Origin: Rheinheimera maricola
GTDB lineage: Bacteria; Pseudomonadota; Gammaproteobacteria; Enterobacterales; Alteromonadaceae
Assembly (NCBI RefSeq): GCF_016918075.2
Contig: NZ_JAERPS020000009.1
Span: 1 to 64,000 of the forward strand
Direction: 5' to 3'
Length of the DNA stretch: 64,000 nucleotides
The translations under genes and the position numbers were made by a program. The notes beneath the pieces are model-generated. The model had not been told where the DNA came from. It made no database searches and saw only the letters and a program-made list of their open reading frames with translations. Positions 8,784 to 18,386 of the stretch are shown here, piece by piece (position 1 is the stretch's first letter; the number at the start of each line of letters is the position of its first letter).

Positions 8784-11024
8784 TTAATAAAAGCTGATCT
8801 TAAAGTCGACACCAAAGGTGCGTGGCTCGTTAACAAAACCGGTCAGGTTATTGAAATCGATAGCGCCTTTTAAGTTGTCTTCATCAGTGATGTTGCGACC
8901 AAATACACCAACTTCGTAATTGCTATCGTAGTTGATATAAGCGATACGTAAACCGGCTTCAAAATTGTTGTTCGACTTAAATTCGGCAGATTCATACAGG
9001 AACAGGTTAGTTTTGCCCTGTAGCTGGTAATCGCCATAAACATAAATCTCACCGCTTTGGATTGGGAAATCGTAACGGCCGTTTAATGTCAGGATAGTTT
9101 CTGGTGCCTGCGGGAACGGATTGCCGTCAATTAACGCCAGGTTTTGCGCGTTACGCGGGTCCAGTACAGTACACATGCCTGAACCGCAAGGTGCTACGGT
9201 TAAGGTGTCATCCTGCAACTCGGTGTTGTTATAGCTAAAACCACCGCCCAGGCTCAGGTTTGGCAACACGCGGTAGTCAAAGTCCATTTCAAAGCCGTAA
9301 CCTACACCTTTATCGGCGTTGATTAGCTGATTACCCTGTGTTTGACCACCGATGGCTGATAACTGAATGTCGTCGATGGTGTAATAAAACAGCGCAGCAT
9401 TTAAGCGCAGCGTGTTATTGAGTAAATCAGATTTAGCACCAATTTCGTAAGATAAAATTGTTTCTGAATCGGCAACTGATGGTGGTGCTTCGAACGCCAC
9501 ATCACGGCCCTGAATTGACTGCGCTCGGAAGCCATCTGCAACGCGGGCGAATAAGCTGGTTTTGTCGGTTAAGCGATAATTAGCGCTTAGCTCCCAGCTA
9601 ATTTGGTCGTCAGATACTCGGATAGGGAAATACTGCTGAATTTGTGCTGCACCAATTACCAGCGCAAAGCCGTCGACATTTTGCTGGCCAACAGAGAAGG
9701 TTTTCACATCGTCGGTGTAGCGAACACCGGCGGTGATATCCAGCTTGTCGTTCAGCTTGTACGATGTTTGGCCAAACAAGGCCCAGCTGGTGTTGCCGTG
9801 AAACACTTCGGTGGCACCGAAGAAGCCGTCGATACTGTTTACACCAAAGCTGGAGTCAAAGTAAAAGCCACCCACCTGCCAGCTTAATGCGTCGCTGGTG
9901 TCGCTGGCTAAACGAATTTCCTGGGTGAATTGCTCTAAATCCTTTAACTGATCTTCAGTTACCGCCTGAAACGGGATAACGCCGGGCCCTGTCGGTGTGC
10001 CGCCGTCAATATCACCGATACCACCGCCGTCCGCCCGCTCCAGCGCGGAAATGCTGGTTAGGGTCATGCCGTCTAACTGAATATCCAGTTTTAGTGAGGT
10101 ACCCCAGGCGTCATAGCTTTGGCTGTTGCTAAGTGGGTTGTCATAAAACACGCGGTCACGGTTGTAGCCGGTATTTAATTCATCGCTGCCAGCCGATAAA
10201 ATATTTGCTCTAAATAACGATGAGGTACCGTCATAGCTACGAGTATGTACATTTAATAGCGCATCAAACTCGTCGGCTTCATATAAAAACTGCAAGCGGC
10301 CGGCGCGCTCGTTATAGCCACCCATGGCATTTTTTTGCTCGTTGAAGCCGTTATCTACCCAGTCACTGCGATGCTGCGATAACAACGAAATACGCGCTGA
10401 CAGTGCATCAGTTAAACCACCACCCACGGCGCCTTCTAAGTTAAACTGGCCAAAGGTGCCGGCTGTACTTTTAACGTAAGCATCAAATTCCTGCCGCGGT
10501 TTAACACTGTCAAATTTAATGATACCGGCGGTGGTGTTACGGCCAAACAGCGTGCCCTGCGGGCCGCGAATTACTTCTACCTGTTGTACGTCAAACAACG
10601 GGAAGCTTTTTAAAATAACGTTTTCCATTACCACGTCGTCCATAATAATGGACACCGGTTGTGACGCAGCTAAATCAAAATCGGTATTACCTAAACCACG
10701 GATATAAAAACGCGGTGCAGCCCGGCCGTTTGACGTTTCTGCGTATAGGCCCGGCACTTTTATTGCCAGTGCAGTAATATCATCGCCGGAAGAGAAAATG
10801 GCATCAAACTTTTCGCCCGACAGAGTGGCAATAGAAATAGGCACTTCCTGAATACTTTGGCTGCGCTTTTGGGCAGTTACCGTGATGGTTTCCAGTTCCT
10901 GTTCTTTTGCATCTTGATTTTTGTCACTTTCCTGCGCGAATAGCACCGGAGAAAAACCAACTGCAGCACCAAACAGGGCAGCTTGCATAGCTGCGGACAA
11001 CGCTGACTTAGTAAATGGCTTCAT
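8784..11024 (-). CDS. TonB-dependent outer-membrane receptor
   Basis: A 746-residue outer-membrane beta-barrel that imports a ligand using TonB energy. Signal peptide 1-30 (ends VLFAQ), TonB box ETITVTAQK near 44-52, plug domain near 60-180 with VEVIRGPQGTLFGRNTTAG, and the barrel to a C-terminal Phe-Tyr as expected for Bam recognition. The plug and barrel resemble the broad class found in Alteromonadales and sphingomonads that includes carbohydrate and aromatic-compound receptors. No neighbouring uptake, degradation or iron gene points to the ligand. The insertion APCGSGMCTVLDP late in the barrel contains two Cys that could form a loop disulfide. A short perfect palindrome (11025-11038) lies directly before the start codon. 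Confidence 0.92.
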   Translation of the reverse strand: MKPFTKSALSAAMQAALFGAAVGFSPVLFAQESDKNQDAKEQELETITVTAQKRSQSIQEVPISIATLSGEKFDAIFSSGDDITALAIKVPGLYAETSNGRAAPRFYIRGLGNTDFDLAASQPVSIIMDDVVMENVILKSFPLFDVQQVEVIRGPQGTLFGRNTTAGIIKFDSVKPRQEFDAYVKSTAGTFGQFNLEGAVGGGLTDALSARISLLSQHRSDWVDNGFNEQKNAMGGYNERAGRLQFLYEADEFDALLNVHTRSYDGTSSLFRANILSAGSDELNTGYNRDRVFYDNPLSNSQSYDAWGTSLKLDIQLDGMTLTSISALERADGGGIGDIDGGTPTGPGVIPFQAVTEDQLKDLEQFTQEIRLASDTSDALSWQVGGFYFDSSFGVNSIDGFFGATEVFHGNTSWALFGQTSYKLNDKLDITAGVRYTDDVKTFSVGQQNVDGFALVIGAAQIQQYFPIRVSDDQISWELSANYRLTDKTSLFARVADGFRAQSIQGRDVAFEAPPSVADSETILSYEIGAKSDLLNNTLRLNAALFYYTIDDIQLSAIGGQTQGNQLINADKGVGYGFEMDFDYRVLPNLSLGGGFSYNNTELQDDTLTVAPCGSGMCTVLDPRNAQNLALIDGNPFPQAPETILTLNGRYDFPIQSGEIYVYGDYQLQGKTNLFLYESAEFKSNNNFEAGLRIAYINYDSNYEVGVFGRNITDEDNLKGAIDFNNLTGFVNEPRTFGVDFKISFY

Positions 11025-11190
11025 TAAGGTAGACCTTATATTGATAGTTTTAATAAATGGTGTGCCTGGCGTAACACGGCTATTGCTGGAGTGACCACAG
11101 CGGCTGTTACGCTTAATCGCTGGCTAATATAGCAGTTTGTCGCAGAAAATGCTCAATTTAGCCCACTTTAACTGTTATTTAATCAATACT

Positions 11191-11220
11191 TTGAACCAAA
11201 CCGGTGTAGGCTCGTATGAT
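11191..11220 (+). promoter_or_regulatory. Likely sigma-70 promoter of the scsB/dsbD-like operon
   Basis: TTGAAC (11191-11196) and TATGAT (11215-11220) are separated by 18 bases, about 28 bases before the start codon. This is a good -35/-10 pair by eye; no start-site data are available. Confidence 0.5.
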
Positions 11221-11247
11221 TAATTAGCCCCTATGTAAGAGATTGAT

Positions 11248-13326
11248 ATGCCGAAGCTGATTTTACTGCTGTTGTGCTGTTTGTTGCCCGCCAGCGTGCT
11301 TGTTGGCCAGGCACAGGCTGCCAGCAGCGGCTGGCAAAGCGCCAGCCATTTACAAGCTGAATTAGTCAGCGAGTACCAGCAAGTGGTACCCGGCCAGCGC
11401 TTACAGTTAGCGCTGCACTTTGTACCGGACCCGCATTGGCACACCTATTGGCAAAACCCGGGCGATTCGGGTTTACCTACCACACTTAGCTGGCAGTTGC
11501 CGCAGGGCGTTAGCGTGGGCGATATCCGCTGGCCGACACCGCAGGCCATTGCGTTACCGCCGCTAATGAATTACGGCTTTGAAGGCCAGACTATTTTGTT
11601 GTCTGAGCTAAGTATTGCGCCGGATTACAGCGCGGACAGTATCGACATTCAGCTTCAGGCCGACTGGCTGGTGTGCGAAGAAATTTGTATTCCGGCTGAG
11701 GCGCAGTTTAGCCTGATCTTGCCGGTGGCATCACAAGCCATTGCTGCCGCAGATTATCAGCCGTTATTTGCCGAAGCCGTAGCGCGTTTGCCGCAGCCCC
11801 TAAGCGTGCAAGGCCAGTTTGATGTATCAGGCGGTGCTTTTTCGGCCGCTATAACATTGCCGGAAGCAAAAAGTATCAGTGGTTTTTTTGTCGCCGCCAG
11901 CGAATTAGTTGACCATGCAGCGGTACAACAAATTAGCCTGAACGGTAACCAGCTGTTGCTACAGCAAGCATTAAATACCTATTTTTCGTCTGCGCCAACG
12001 CAACTAGAATTGGTGCTGCTTGCCGACGATGGCGCGTACAGCGTGCAATTGCAGCAGGCAGTACAAGCCAGTACGGAAATTTTAGTCACCCAGGGCCAGC
12101 AAAGCGACACTGCGCTGTGGCTAGTTTTGCTTATGGCTGCTGCCGGTGGCCTGATCCTGAATTTAATGCCCTGTGTGTTTCCGGTGCTATCGCTTAAAGC
12201 ACTGAGCATAGCGGCAAACAGCCAGCAACAGCATAAACGCGATGCAGTTTTCTACAGCCTGGGAGTGGTATTAAGTTTCGTGACGCTGGCGCTAGTGTTA
12301 ATAACTTTGCGCAGTGCCGGTGCAGCTGTAGGCTGGGGCTTTCAGCTACAAAACCCGTATTTGGTTGCATTGTTAGTCTACTTATTGTTTGCGCTGGGGC
12401 TAAGTTTGTCTGGTGTAGTGCAGTTTGGTTTGGGGTTAATGAATAGCGGCAGCAATCTGGCCGCGGCTAAAGGCAGCAAAGGATCGTTCTTTACCGGCGT
12501 GCTGGCAGTTGTGGTAGCCAGCCCTTGTACGGCACCTTTTATGGGCACTGCGCTGGGTTATGCCGTCGGCCAAAGTGCCGCCGTGGCGTTGCTGGTGTTT
12601 GTTGCACTGGGGTTGGGTATGGCGCTGCCATTTTTGTTGTTAGGCTTGGTACCCGGCTTTGCCCGTTTATTACCGCGTCCCGGTGCCTGGATGGACACAT
12701 TAAAGCAATGGCTGGCGTATCCGCTTTATTTAAGTGCAGTCTGGCTGCTATGGGTTTATGGCCGGCAAAGCGGCGTTGATGCTCAGGCGATGTTGTTGAT
12801 TGGCGTGGTATGTATTGGCGCAGCATGCTGGCTGTGGGGGCGTAAGCAGCTGGCGCAGGCCGGTATTGTTAGCATGGTTATCGCCTTATTGCTGCTAGTG
12901 CTGGCGCTGGCAATGCCGGCACTGGCGCCAGCGCCGCAACCGGCGGTAAAAAGCCCGACCCAGACTAATACTAACCAACATTGGCAGCCCTGGTCGGCAG
13001 ATACACTGCAACAACTGCGAGCTCAGGGCAAGCCAGTACTGGTAAATATGACCGCCGATTGGTGCATTACTTGTCTGGTTAACGAGCGCGTAGCATTAAA
13101 CACCCAGAGCAGCAAAGCGGCAATGGCGCTGTACGATGTGACCTATTTAAAAGGTGACTGGACCCTGCGCGATGGTGCTATTACTGAATATTTGCGTCTG
13201 TATCAGCGTGATGGCGTGCCCTTGTATGTGCTTTACTGGCCGGGGCAGCCGCCCGAAGTATTACCGCAGATTTTAACCCCTGACACGCTTTCCAGCACCC
13301 TGGAACGGCTAAGTCAGCAACCCTAA
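11248..13326 (+). CDS. Protein-disulfide reductase, ScsB/DsbD family
   Basis: A 692-residue inner-membrane electron carrier that passes reducing power from cytoplasmic thioredoxin to the cell envelope. Signal peptide 1-24. The N-terminal periplasmic domain (about 30-285) has the CxxxC pair in WLVCEEICIP. The membrane part (about 290-560, eight helices) has the two conserved Cys in NLMPCVFPV and VASPCTAPFMG. The C-terminal thioredoxin domain has CITC at 606-609. The long N-terminal domain with this Cys spacing looks more like ScsB than like classic DsbD. The next gene, 36 bases downstream, is a secreted redoxin and its likely partner. Ribosome binding site AGAGAT before the ATG; promoter at 11191-11220. 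Confidence 0.9.
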   Translation: MPKLILLLLCCLLPASVLVGQAQAASSGWQSASHLQAELVSEYQQVVPGQRLQLALHFVPDPHWHTYWQNPGDSGLPTTLSWQLPQGVSVGDIRWPTPQAIALPPLMNYGFEGQTILLSELSIAPDYSADSIDIQLQADWLVCEEICIPAEAQFSLILPVASQAIAAADYQPLFAEAVARLPQPLSVQGQFDVSGGAFSAAITLPEAKSISGFFVAASELVDHAAVQQISLNGNQLLLQQALNTYFSSAPTQLELVLLADDGAYSVQLQQAVQASTEILVTQGQQSDTALWLVLLMAAAGGLILNLMPCVFPVLSLKALSIAANSQQQHKRDAVFYSLGVVLSFVTLALVLITLRSAGAAVGWGFQLQNPYLVALLVYLLFALGLSLSGVVQFGLGLMNSGSNLAAAKGSKGSFFTGVLAVVVASPCTAPFMGTALGYAVGQSAAVALLVFVALGLGMALPFLLLGLVPGFARLLPRPGAWMDTLKQWLAYPLYLSAVWLLWVYGRQSGVDAQAMLLIGVVCIGAACWLWGRKQLAQAGIVSMVIALLLLVLALAMPALAPAPQPAVKSPTQTNTNQHWQPWSADTLQQLRAQGKPVLVNMTADWCITCLVNERVALNTQSSKAAMALYDVTYLKGDWTLRDGAITEYLRLYQRDGVPLYVLYWPGQPPEVLPQILTPDTLSSTLERLSQQP

Positions 13327-13362
13327 CGTTATGTTACACAACATGAAACAGGAGTAATGAAA

Positions 13363-13962
13363 ATGAAATTACGTAATTTGGTACTGGCTGCCTCAGCCGC
13401 GTTGTTGTCATTGGGTTTATCTGCTGCGCTGCAAGTCGGTGCACCGGCTCCCGACTTTACTGTTGTCGACTCCAAAGGTAATAGCCACAACCTGAAAGAC
13501 TTCGCCGGTAAAAATGTGGTGCTGGAGTGGACTAACCACGATTGCCCGTTTGTGGTTAAGCACTACAGCGGCAACATGCAGGCGCTGCAGGCTGAGATGA
13601 CCGCGCAGGATGTGGTGTGGCTGAGTGTCATTTCTTCAGCGCCAGGCAAGCAGGGCCATGTTAGTGGCGCCAAAGCCGATGAACTCACAGCCAGCCGCAA
13701 TGCCGTACCCACAGCCGTAGTATTTGATGAAAGCGGTGTGGTAGGTAAAGCCTATGATGCCAAAACGACACCGCATATGTACGTGATAGACAAAGCCGGT
13801 GTGTTGCAATACATGGGTGGCATAGACAGCATTCCGTCAGCTAAAGTAGACGATATTACCAAAGCCACACCTTACTTTGCCAACGCGGCCAAAGCGGTAC
13901 TGGCAGGTAATACGCCTGATCCGGCCGTGACCAAACCTTATGGTTGTAGTGTTAAATATTGA
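13363..13962 (+). CDS. Secreted redoxin (peroxiredoxin-like)
   Basis: A 199-residue thioredoxin-fold protein of the AhpC-TSA/redoxin family. Signal peptide about 1-22, then LQVGAPAPDFTVVDSKG, typical of the fold start. The active Cys lies in HDCPFVVKHY, so it is a single-Cys site, not CxxC; a second Cys sits near the C-terminus in PYGCSVKY and could resolve it. PTAVVFDESG and TPHMYVID give the cis-Pro region. It directly follows the ScsB/DsbD-like gene. From memory, the Caulobacter ScsB work described an envelope peroxiredoxin as a ScsB client; this pair may be the same arrangement. I start at the ATG at 13363, eight bases after GGAG; the ATG two codons earlier is too close to that site. Confidence 0.82.
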   Translation: MKLRNLVLAASAALLSLGLSAALQVGAPAPDFTVVDSKGNSHNLKDFAGKNVVLEWTNHDCPFVVKHYSGNMQALQAEMTAQDVVWLSVISSAPGKQGHVSGAKADELTASRNAVPTAVVFDESGVVGKAYDAKTTPHMYVIDKAGVLQYMGGIDSIPSAKVDDITKATPYFANAAKAVLAGNTPDPAVTKPYGCSVKY

Positions 13963-14010
13963 TAATCTAAACGCTGCCACCGCTAAAGGTGGCGGCCCGC
14001 CTGCAGTTTG

Positions 14011-15246
14011 CTACTCGCTTTGTAGCGCGGTTATAGGATCAAGCTGTGAGGCTTTAATCGCCGGATACACACCAAAAGCGATACCGATGAGCGCACAAAT
14101 ACTAAACGACAACACTATGGCCAGCAGCGACCAGCTTACCGCCCAGTCAGAGTAAAAGGCGATAAGTTCGGACAATAAAATACCAAACACTATGCCCAGC
14201 AAGCCGCCAAGAATAGCAATGGCAAAGCTCTCTGCGACAAACTGCATTTTTATATCACGCTGAGTTGCGCCGATGGCACGTAACAGGCCAATTTCTTTCG
14301 TTCGCTCCAACACTGTGGCTAGCATAATATTCATAATACCAATGCCGCCAACCAGCAATGAAATGCCGGCGACACAGGACATAACAATATTGAAAATTTG
14401 CTGGGTTTGCTTTTGTTGCGCCAGCAACGCGGCGGGCATAATGATGCTGTAATCGTCGGTATCGTTGTGACGTTGTTTTAACAGGTAATCAAGAGCTTTG
14501 GCACTTAAAGCGCTATTACTGTTTTCACTAAGTTGCAGCCGAAATGACGTTAACTCAGCACTAAGCGGTGCCGCTTTAAAACGGCTTTGCGCAGTGAGTA
14601 ACGGCATAAATAGTTGGTTTTGCTCACCGCCTAGCTTAATACCCTGAAACTCATTACTGCCAGCGTAAGGTTCTGCCAGTACGCCCACTACCTGCAACCA
14701 TACATGATTTACTTTGACGGGCTTACCCAACGCATCGCCTTCCGGGAACAGGCTTTGTGCAACCCTGGCACCCAGAATGGCAACCTGAGCTGCGTAAAGG
14801 TTCTCTTGCTCGGTAAAATGACGCCCGGCGGCAAACTGCAGTTTACTCAGCTGCATATAACTTGGCGAAATGCCAATGGCGCTGCCATCGCTTTTGCCGT
14901 AATGGCTGTATAGCGAATGTGTTTCAATTTTGCGCTCGGCGCTGTAGCCGGTAATACCCGGAATAGTAGCAACGGCAATATCAATGTCACTTTGGCTTAA
15001 CCCCAGCGAATGCTTGCGTTGCTCTTGTAGTGCTTTTTCTTCAAAGGTTTTACCTTCAACTATCAAGTTACGCAGCCCCATGGTTTCTATGGTTTTAAGG
15101 GCTTCACGCTCAGCGCCTTCACCAATGTTTAGCATGGCAATAACAGCACCTACACCAAAGATCATGCCTAACAAGGTGAGAAAGGTTCGCAGTTTATGTT
15201 GTGCCAGCTCTGCCAGTGTATCGTTGATCAGGACTGCAACTTTCAT
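14011..15246 (-). CDS. ABC transporter permease, MacB/FtsX type
   Basis: A 411-residue inner-membrane permease, last gene of a five-gene export operon. It has one N-terminal helix (about 20-42), a large periplasmic MacB-type core domain (about 45-265) and three C-terminal helices (about 285-310, 335-360, 375-400). The conserved FtsX region includes GGIGIMNIMLATVLERTKEIGLLRAIGA. MacB-type permeases drive substrate through an adaptor and an outer-membrane channel by a molecular-bellows motion. The start codon shares one base with the stop of the upstream adaptor gene, so translation is probably coupled. No TolC-like gene is next to it. The 3' end faces the redoxin gene. Confidence 0.92.
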   Translation of the reverse strand: MKVAVLINDTLAELAQHKLRTFLTLLGMIFGVGAVIAMLNIGEGAEREALKTIETMGLRNLIVEGKTFEEKALQEQRKHSLGLSQSDIDIAVATIPGITGYSAERKIETHSLYSHYGKSDGSAIGISPSYMQLSKLQFAAGRHFTEQENLYAAQVAILGARVAQSLFPEGDALGKPVKVNHVWLQVVGVLAEPYAGSNEFQGIKLGGEQNQLFMPLLTAQSRFKAAPLSAELTSFRLQLSENSNSALSAKALDYLLKQRHNDTDDYSIIMPAALLAQQKQTQQIFNIVMSCVAGISLLVGGIGIMNIMLATVLERTKEIGLLRAIGATQRDIKMQFVAESFAIAILGGLLGIVFGILLSELIAFYSDWAVSWSLLAIVLSFSICALIGIAFGVYPAIKASQLDPITALQSE

Positions 15247-16439
15247 CAGATTGTCGACTCCGGGTTAAGTAGCGCTATTTCCTCGCCAGTTTGTAAGCCA
15301 GTAAGTACTTGGGCATGGCTAAGGCTTTTTTGACCAATTTGAATGGCTTGTTTTACAAAACGGGAATGCTCACGTTTATATACATACAGCTGTTGTTGTT
15401 CGCTAAAAATGGCTTGCAGTGGCACCAGTAAAGCATCGGGTATGCTATTGACTAAGATTTCTGCTCTTATTTTATTGCCCGGCAAAAAGCGCGGGTCTTG
15501 CACTGTCGGCGCTACGACAACTTCAATGTATTTGCGAGGATCTCGTCGTTCCCGCGACTGTGCCACCGGTGCGACAGACACTATGCTGCCGCTTAGCGTT
15601 TCGTCTGGCCAGGCTGTTAATGAAAATGTAACCGGTTGGCCGGCTAACAAGCCAACAGCTTCTTGTTCAATCACCTGTAATTTAACGTGTTGCAGGTTTA
15701 AATCTGGGATACTGCCAATACGGTTACCAGGAAAAACCATACCACCTACTTCAGGTTTTTCACCCCGCCAGTTGGTTTCATACAAAATGATACCCTGGTG
15801 TGGCGATCTGACTTCAAGCTGCTCTAAGCCGCTTTGTGCCTGATGCAATAAGCTTTGTTGTTGGCCGCGTTGTAACTGCAGTAACTCCAGTTCGCCCGCG
15901 CTGCGCTGGCTAAAGCTGTGCTCTTGCCAGTCCAAATATTCACGTTTGTTGCCCAGATACTCTTTATTCTGCAACGAGTCGATGATCTCTAACCTCGAAC
16001 GTATTTGCACGTCATCTATATTAAACCGGTCAGCAAAAGAGAATTCATGGCTATTTAAGGTTTGCTCCAGGCCCAGCGCAGTTTGTTCATTGTACTGTTC
16101 TGCCAGTTTTTGTTGTTGGTCTGCGACGACTGCAGCTAAACCGGTACTAGCTTTGACCTGTGCCTTTTGCAATTGGCTGGCATCAAAGGTAACCACCACA
16201 TCGCCAGCCTGAACCTCACTATATTCCGCTGCCAAAGTGGCAATAAAGCGCGGCCCCTGTAAGGTACTGGGCGCACTGATGCTCACGGCGTTCACCGCAA
16301 AAAGCTCTCCTTCGGTGCTAACTTTATGTATCAGGGTGTTTTTGGCAACCCGGTACACCGGTACCTGAGATGGCGGCTCAGTACAGGCTGTTATTAATAT
16401 CGCGGCCAAGCTGATAAATAATAGTGCTTTAGTTTGCAT
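15246..16439 (-). CDS. HlyD-type membrane-fusion lipoprotein (third adaptor of the operon)
   Basis: A 397-residue periplasmic adaptor. The N-terminus ends in a lipobox (LITAC), so it is probably a lipoprotein. It has a split barrel-sandwich/lipoyl region (about 45-85 and 215-255), a helical hairpin between them (about 90-210) and a C-terminal beta-barrel (about 260-390) with a MacA-like end. I chose the ATG at 16439, which follows GGAG, and not the in-frame codon seven residues upstream. It overlaps the preceding gene by 11 bases. It is the longest of the three adaptors and the only one with a full C-terminal domain, so it may be the one that contacts the permease. Confidence 0.87.
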   Translation of the reverse strand: MQTKALLFISLAAILITACTEPPSQVPVYRVAKNTLIHKVSTEGELFAVNAVSISAPSTLQGPRFIATLAAEYSEVQAGDVVVTFDASQLQKAQVKASTGLAAVVADQQQKLAEQYNEQTALGLEQTLNSHEFSFADRFNIDDVQIRSRLEIIDSLQNKEYLGNKREYLDWQEHSFSQRSAGELELLQLQRGQQQSLLHQAQSGLEQLEVRSPHQGIILYETNWRGEKPEVGGMVFPGNRIGSIPDLNLQHVKLQVIEQEAVGLLAGQPVTFSLTAWPDETLSGSIVSVAPVAQSRERRDPRKYIEVVVAPTVQDPRFLPGNKIRAEILVNSIPDALLVPLQAIFSEQQQLYVYKREHSRFVKQAIQIGQKSLSHAQVLTGLQTGEEIALLNPESTI

Positions 16440-17445
16440 TGCTGACTCCGTCTGCGGCACTTAGATTGATGGCCAGTCGTGCCGTCATGCCCGGGCGCAT
16501 AATCTCTGTATCCAGATTGTGCAGTTGCACGGTGGCGTCAATTACGCGGCGTAAATTATCGCGGGATTTGTCTCGCACGGCATTGCCCAGGCTTTGTAAC
16601 ACACCACTGAAGCGGCGCTCAGGGTAAGCGTCCAGCGTAATTTCTACCGCCAAACCGGTACGTAATTGTTGTAAATCAATTTCGTCGATTTCGGCTTTAA
16701 CATACAGGCTGTCTAATTGACTAACCTCAGCAACGGGCTGGCCAAACTGCACGCTATCACCGGCAGAAAATTTTTCACCTTCAAAGTTTTGGCTATAAAC
16801 CATTACTCCGGCGAAAGGTGCTTTAACCTGCATACTGCTGATGCTGAGTTTTAGTTCGTTGACTTCTGCTTGCAATCTACTCACTTTGGCCTGCAGCATG
16901 AGTTTTTCTGCTATGCGTTGCTGCTGATGGCTGGCCAACCGCGCATTAGCGAGTTCAAGTTGGCTAGCGGCGATGGTAAAGTCTATTTGTGCCTTGCGCC
17001 GATCGTTTTCGGAGCGAGATTGATCGACAATGGTGGCCTTACGCTGGTTTTTATCGTATTGCATGTTGCTCTCGGCCAGCGCCAGTTTTAACTCTTCGTA
17101 TCGTTGTTCATCACTGCGTAAGCGGTTTGCCAGCTCCTGTTCGGCGCTTTGAAATTCAATGGTTTTATTTTTTAGCTCATCAACCAGGCTTTGGGCGTCG
17201 AAGGCCACCACAGTATCTTGTTGTTTTAGCAAGCTGCTCTCGGGCGTTAGCTGCTTAATATTGTATTGCCACAATCTTTTGACGCTGGGGGGCGAGGCTT
17301 TAAATGTCTTGGCGGCAGTCAGTTCACCGGTTGCCCTAATCTGCACAGTACTGTGTTCACTGGTTGCAGTAGGCGGCTTCTGACAAGCCGTTAATAAAAG
17401 TAGTGCACCTAGGCTAAGGCAACAAATCAATGGCTTGCTATTCAT
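16429..17445 (-). CDS. HlyD-type membrane-fusion lipoprotein (second adaptor)
   Basis: A 338-residue periplasmic adaptor with a lipobox (LLTAC) at residues 17-21. A short lipoyl half, a helical hairpin (about 85-200, rich in Glu, Gln and Arg) and a second lipoyl half with KAPFAGVMVYSQNFEGEK are visible, followed by a beta-barrel domain with LYVKAEIDEIDLQQL. It overlaps the upstream adaptor by four bases (ATGA) and the downstream one by 11, which points to translational coupling. It is related to its two neighbours in fold but not a recent duplicate, as their sequences differ throughout. Confidence 0.87.
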   Translation of the reverse strand: MNSKPLICCLSLGALLLLTACQKPPTATSEHSTVQIRATGELTAAKTFKASPPSVKRLWQYNIKQLTPESSLLKQQDTVVAFDAQSLVDELKNKTIEFQSAEQELANRLRSDEQRYEELKLALAESNMQYDKNQRKATIVDQSRSENDRRKAQIDFTIAASQLELANARLASHQQQRIAEKLMLQAKVSRLQAEVNELKLSISSMQVKAPFAGVMVYSQNFEGEKFSAGDSVQFGQPVAEVSQLDSLYVKAEIDEIDLQQLRTGLAVEITLDAYPERRFSGVLQSLGNAVRDKSRDNLRRVIDATVQLHNLDTEIMRPGMTARLAINLSAADGVSNAN

Positions 17446-18386
17446 GGCTGTTGTACCTCAATTAACAAGCCCATACCTAGCATGGGGTGGCTTAATGGCA
17501 TCTTGTCGGAGGTAAAAACGGCTTTATAGTACAGTGCGTTGCCCCAGTTTTGCCGTTTCTCACCCTGGCTGGCCATTTTACTCAGCTGGAGTGGAAAAGC
17601 GGCATGCGGCGCGATATCAAAGCGGGCCGTTAAACCGGAATTAAGCTGTAAGCGCGGTACATCAATTTCATGGACCCAGGCTTCAATAAACAGATTGTCG
17701 CTGCGATTGAGCTCTGCAATAGTCCACCCCAGCTGCGCGGTTACCCCGGCATATATTTTAGTGCCGTACCATGGGTGGCTGCCGTAACTTATCGTACCAT
17801 CTTGCATGGCAGTGACGCTCATCAGGCCAAGCTGGGTTTCGGCGGCATCGAGCTCTGCCTTGGTTTGCTCAATTTGCAATTGTTGCTTGGTTAATGCACT
17901 TTCTGCTGCGATACGCGCCACAACTAATTGCTCGGCAGCCTTTCCTGCTTCTGTGCGGGCACGTTTCAGCTCTAACTGATACTGCTCATAATCATACTGG
18001 CTCAGGTTGACCACAGGAACTGCCGCGTCTATACCGGCTTTTTCAAGTAACAGTTGTCGCCGTTGCAGTTCGTACTCTGCCTCCATTACTTTTTGTTTAT
18101 GTTCGCTGTTAAGTTGATTTAACCGTTCTTCATGGTTAATTAAGGTGCTTTTTAGCTGCTCAATTTGGCTTTTAACATTGCCAGCATCGAATACGGCAAT
18201 TAAATCACCGCGTTGTACCGGCTGATCTTCAGGATGCAGCCACTGCACCTGTACCCGCCAATTGTCACTCATGGGTGAAATAACACTTTGTTTATCCGCA
18301 GATTGCAAGGTGCCGGTGAGTAGTAACGGAACGGCCTGTTCACCGGGGATAGTTAGCGCCAGTAAGGCGCAAAGTACGCTTAGCAT
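17442..18386 (-). CDS. HlyD-type membrane-fusion protein (first adaptor)
   Basis: A 314-residue adaptor with a short hydrophobic N-terminus (1-14) that could be an anchor or signal peptide, but no lipobox. The lipoyl halves flank a long coiled-coil hairpin (about 70-190). After it comes a beta-barrel with LFIEAWVHEIDVPRLQLNSG, which parallels the LYVKAEIDEIDL segment of the second adaptor. Its start lies inside the 3' end of the ABC ATPase gene (7-base overlap). It has the shortest C-terminal part of the three adaptors. Confidence 0.82.
   Translation of the reverse strand: MLSVLCALLALTIPGEQAVPLLLTGTLQSADKQSVISPMSDNWRVQVQWLHPEDQPVQRGDLIAVFDAGNVKSQIEQLKSTLINHEERLNQLNSEHKQKVMEAEYELQRRQLLLEKAGIDAAVPVVNLSQYDYEQYQLELKRARTEAGKAAEQLVVARIAAESALTKQQLQIEQTKAELDAAETQLGLMSVTAMQDGTISYGSHPWYGTKIYAGVTAQLGWTIAELNRSDNLFIEAWVHEIDVPRLQLNSGLTARFDIAPHAAFPLQLSKMASQGEKRQNWGNALYYKAVFTSDKMPLSHPMLGMGLLIEVQQP

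Noticed and set aside
11025-11038. TAAGGT-AG-ACCTTA palindrome before the TonB receptor start
   Set aside because: The two-base spacer is too short for a hairpin, and the sequence matches no operator I know; it may just be chance around the ribosome binding site.
13976-13993. GCCACC/GGTGGC stem between the redoxin gene and the ABC permease gene
   Set aside because: No T-run follows on either strand, so I do not call it a terminator.
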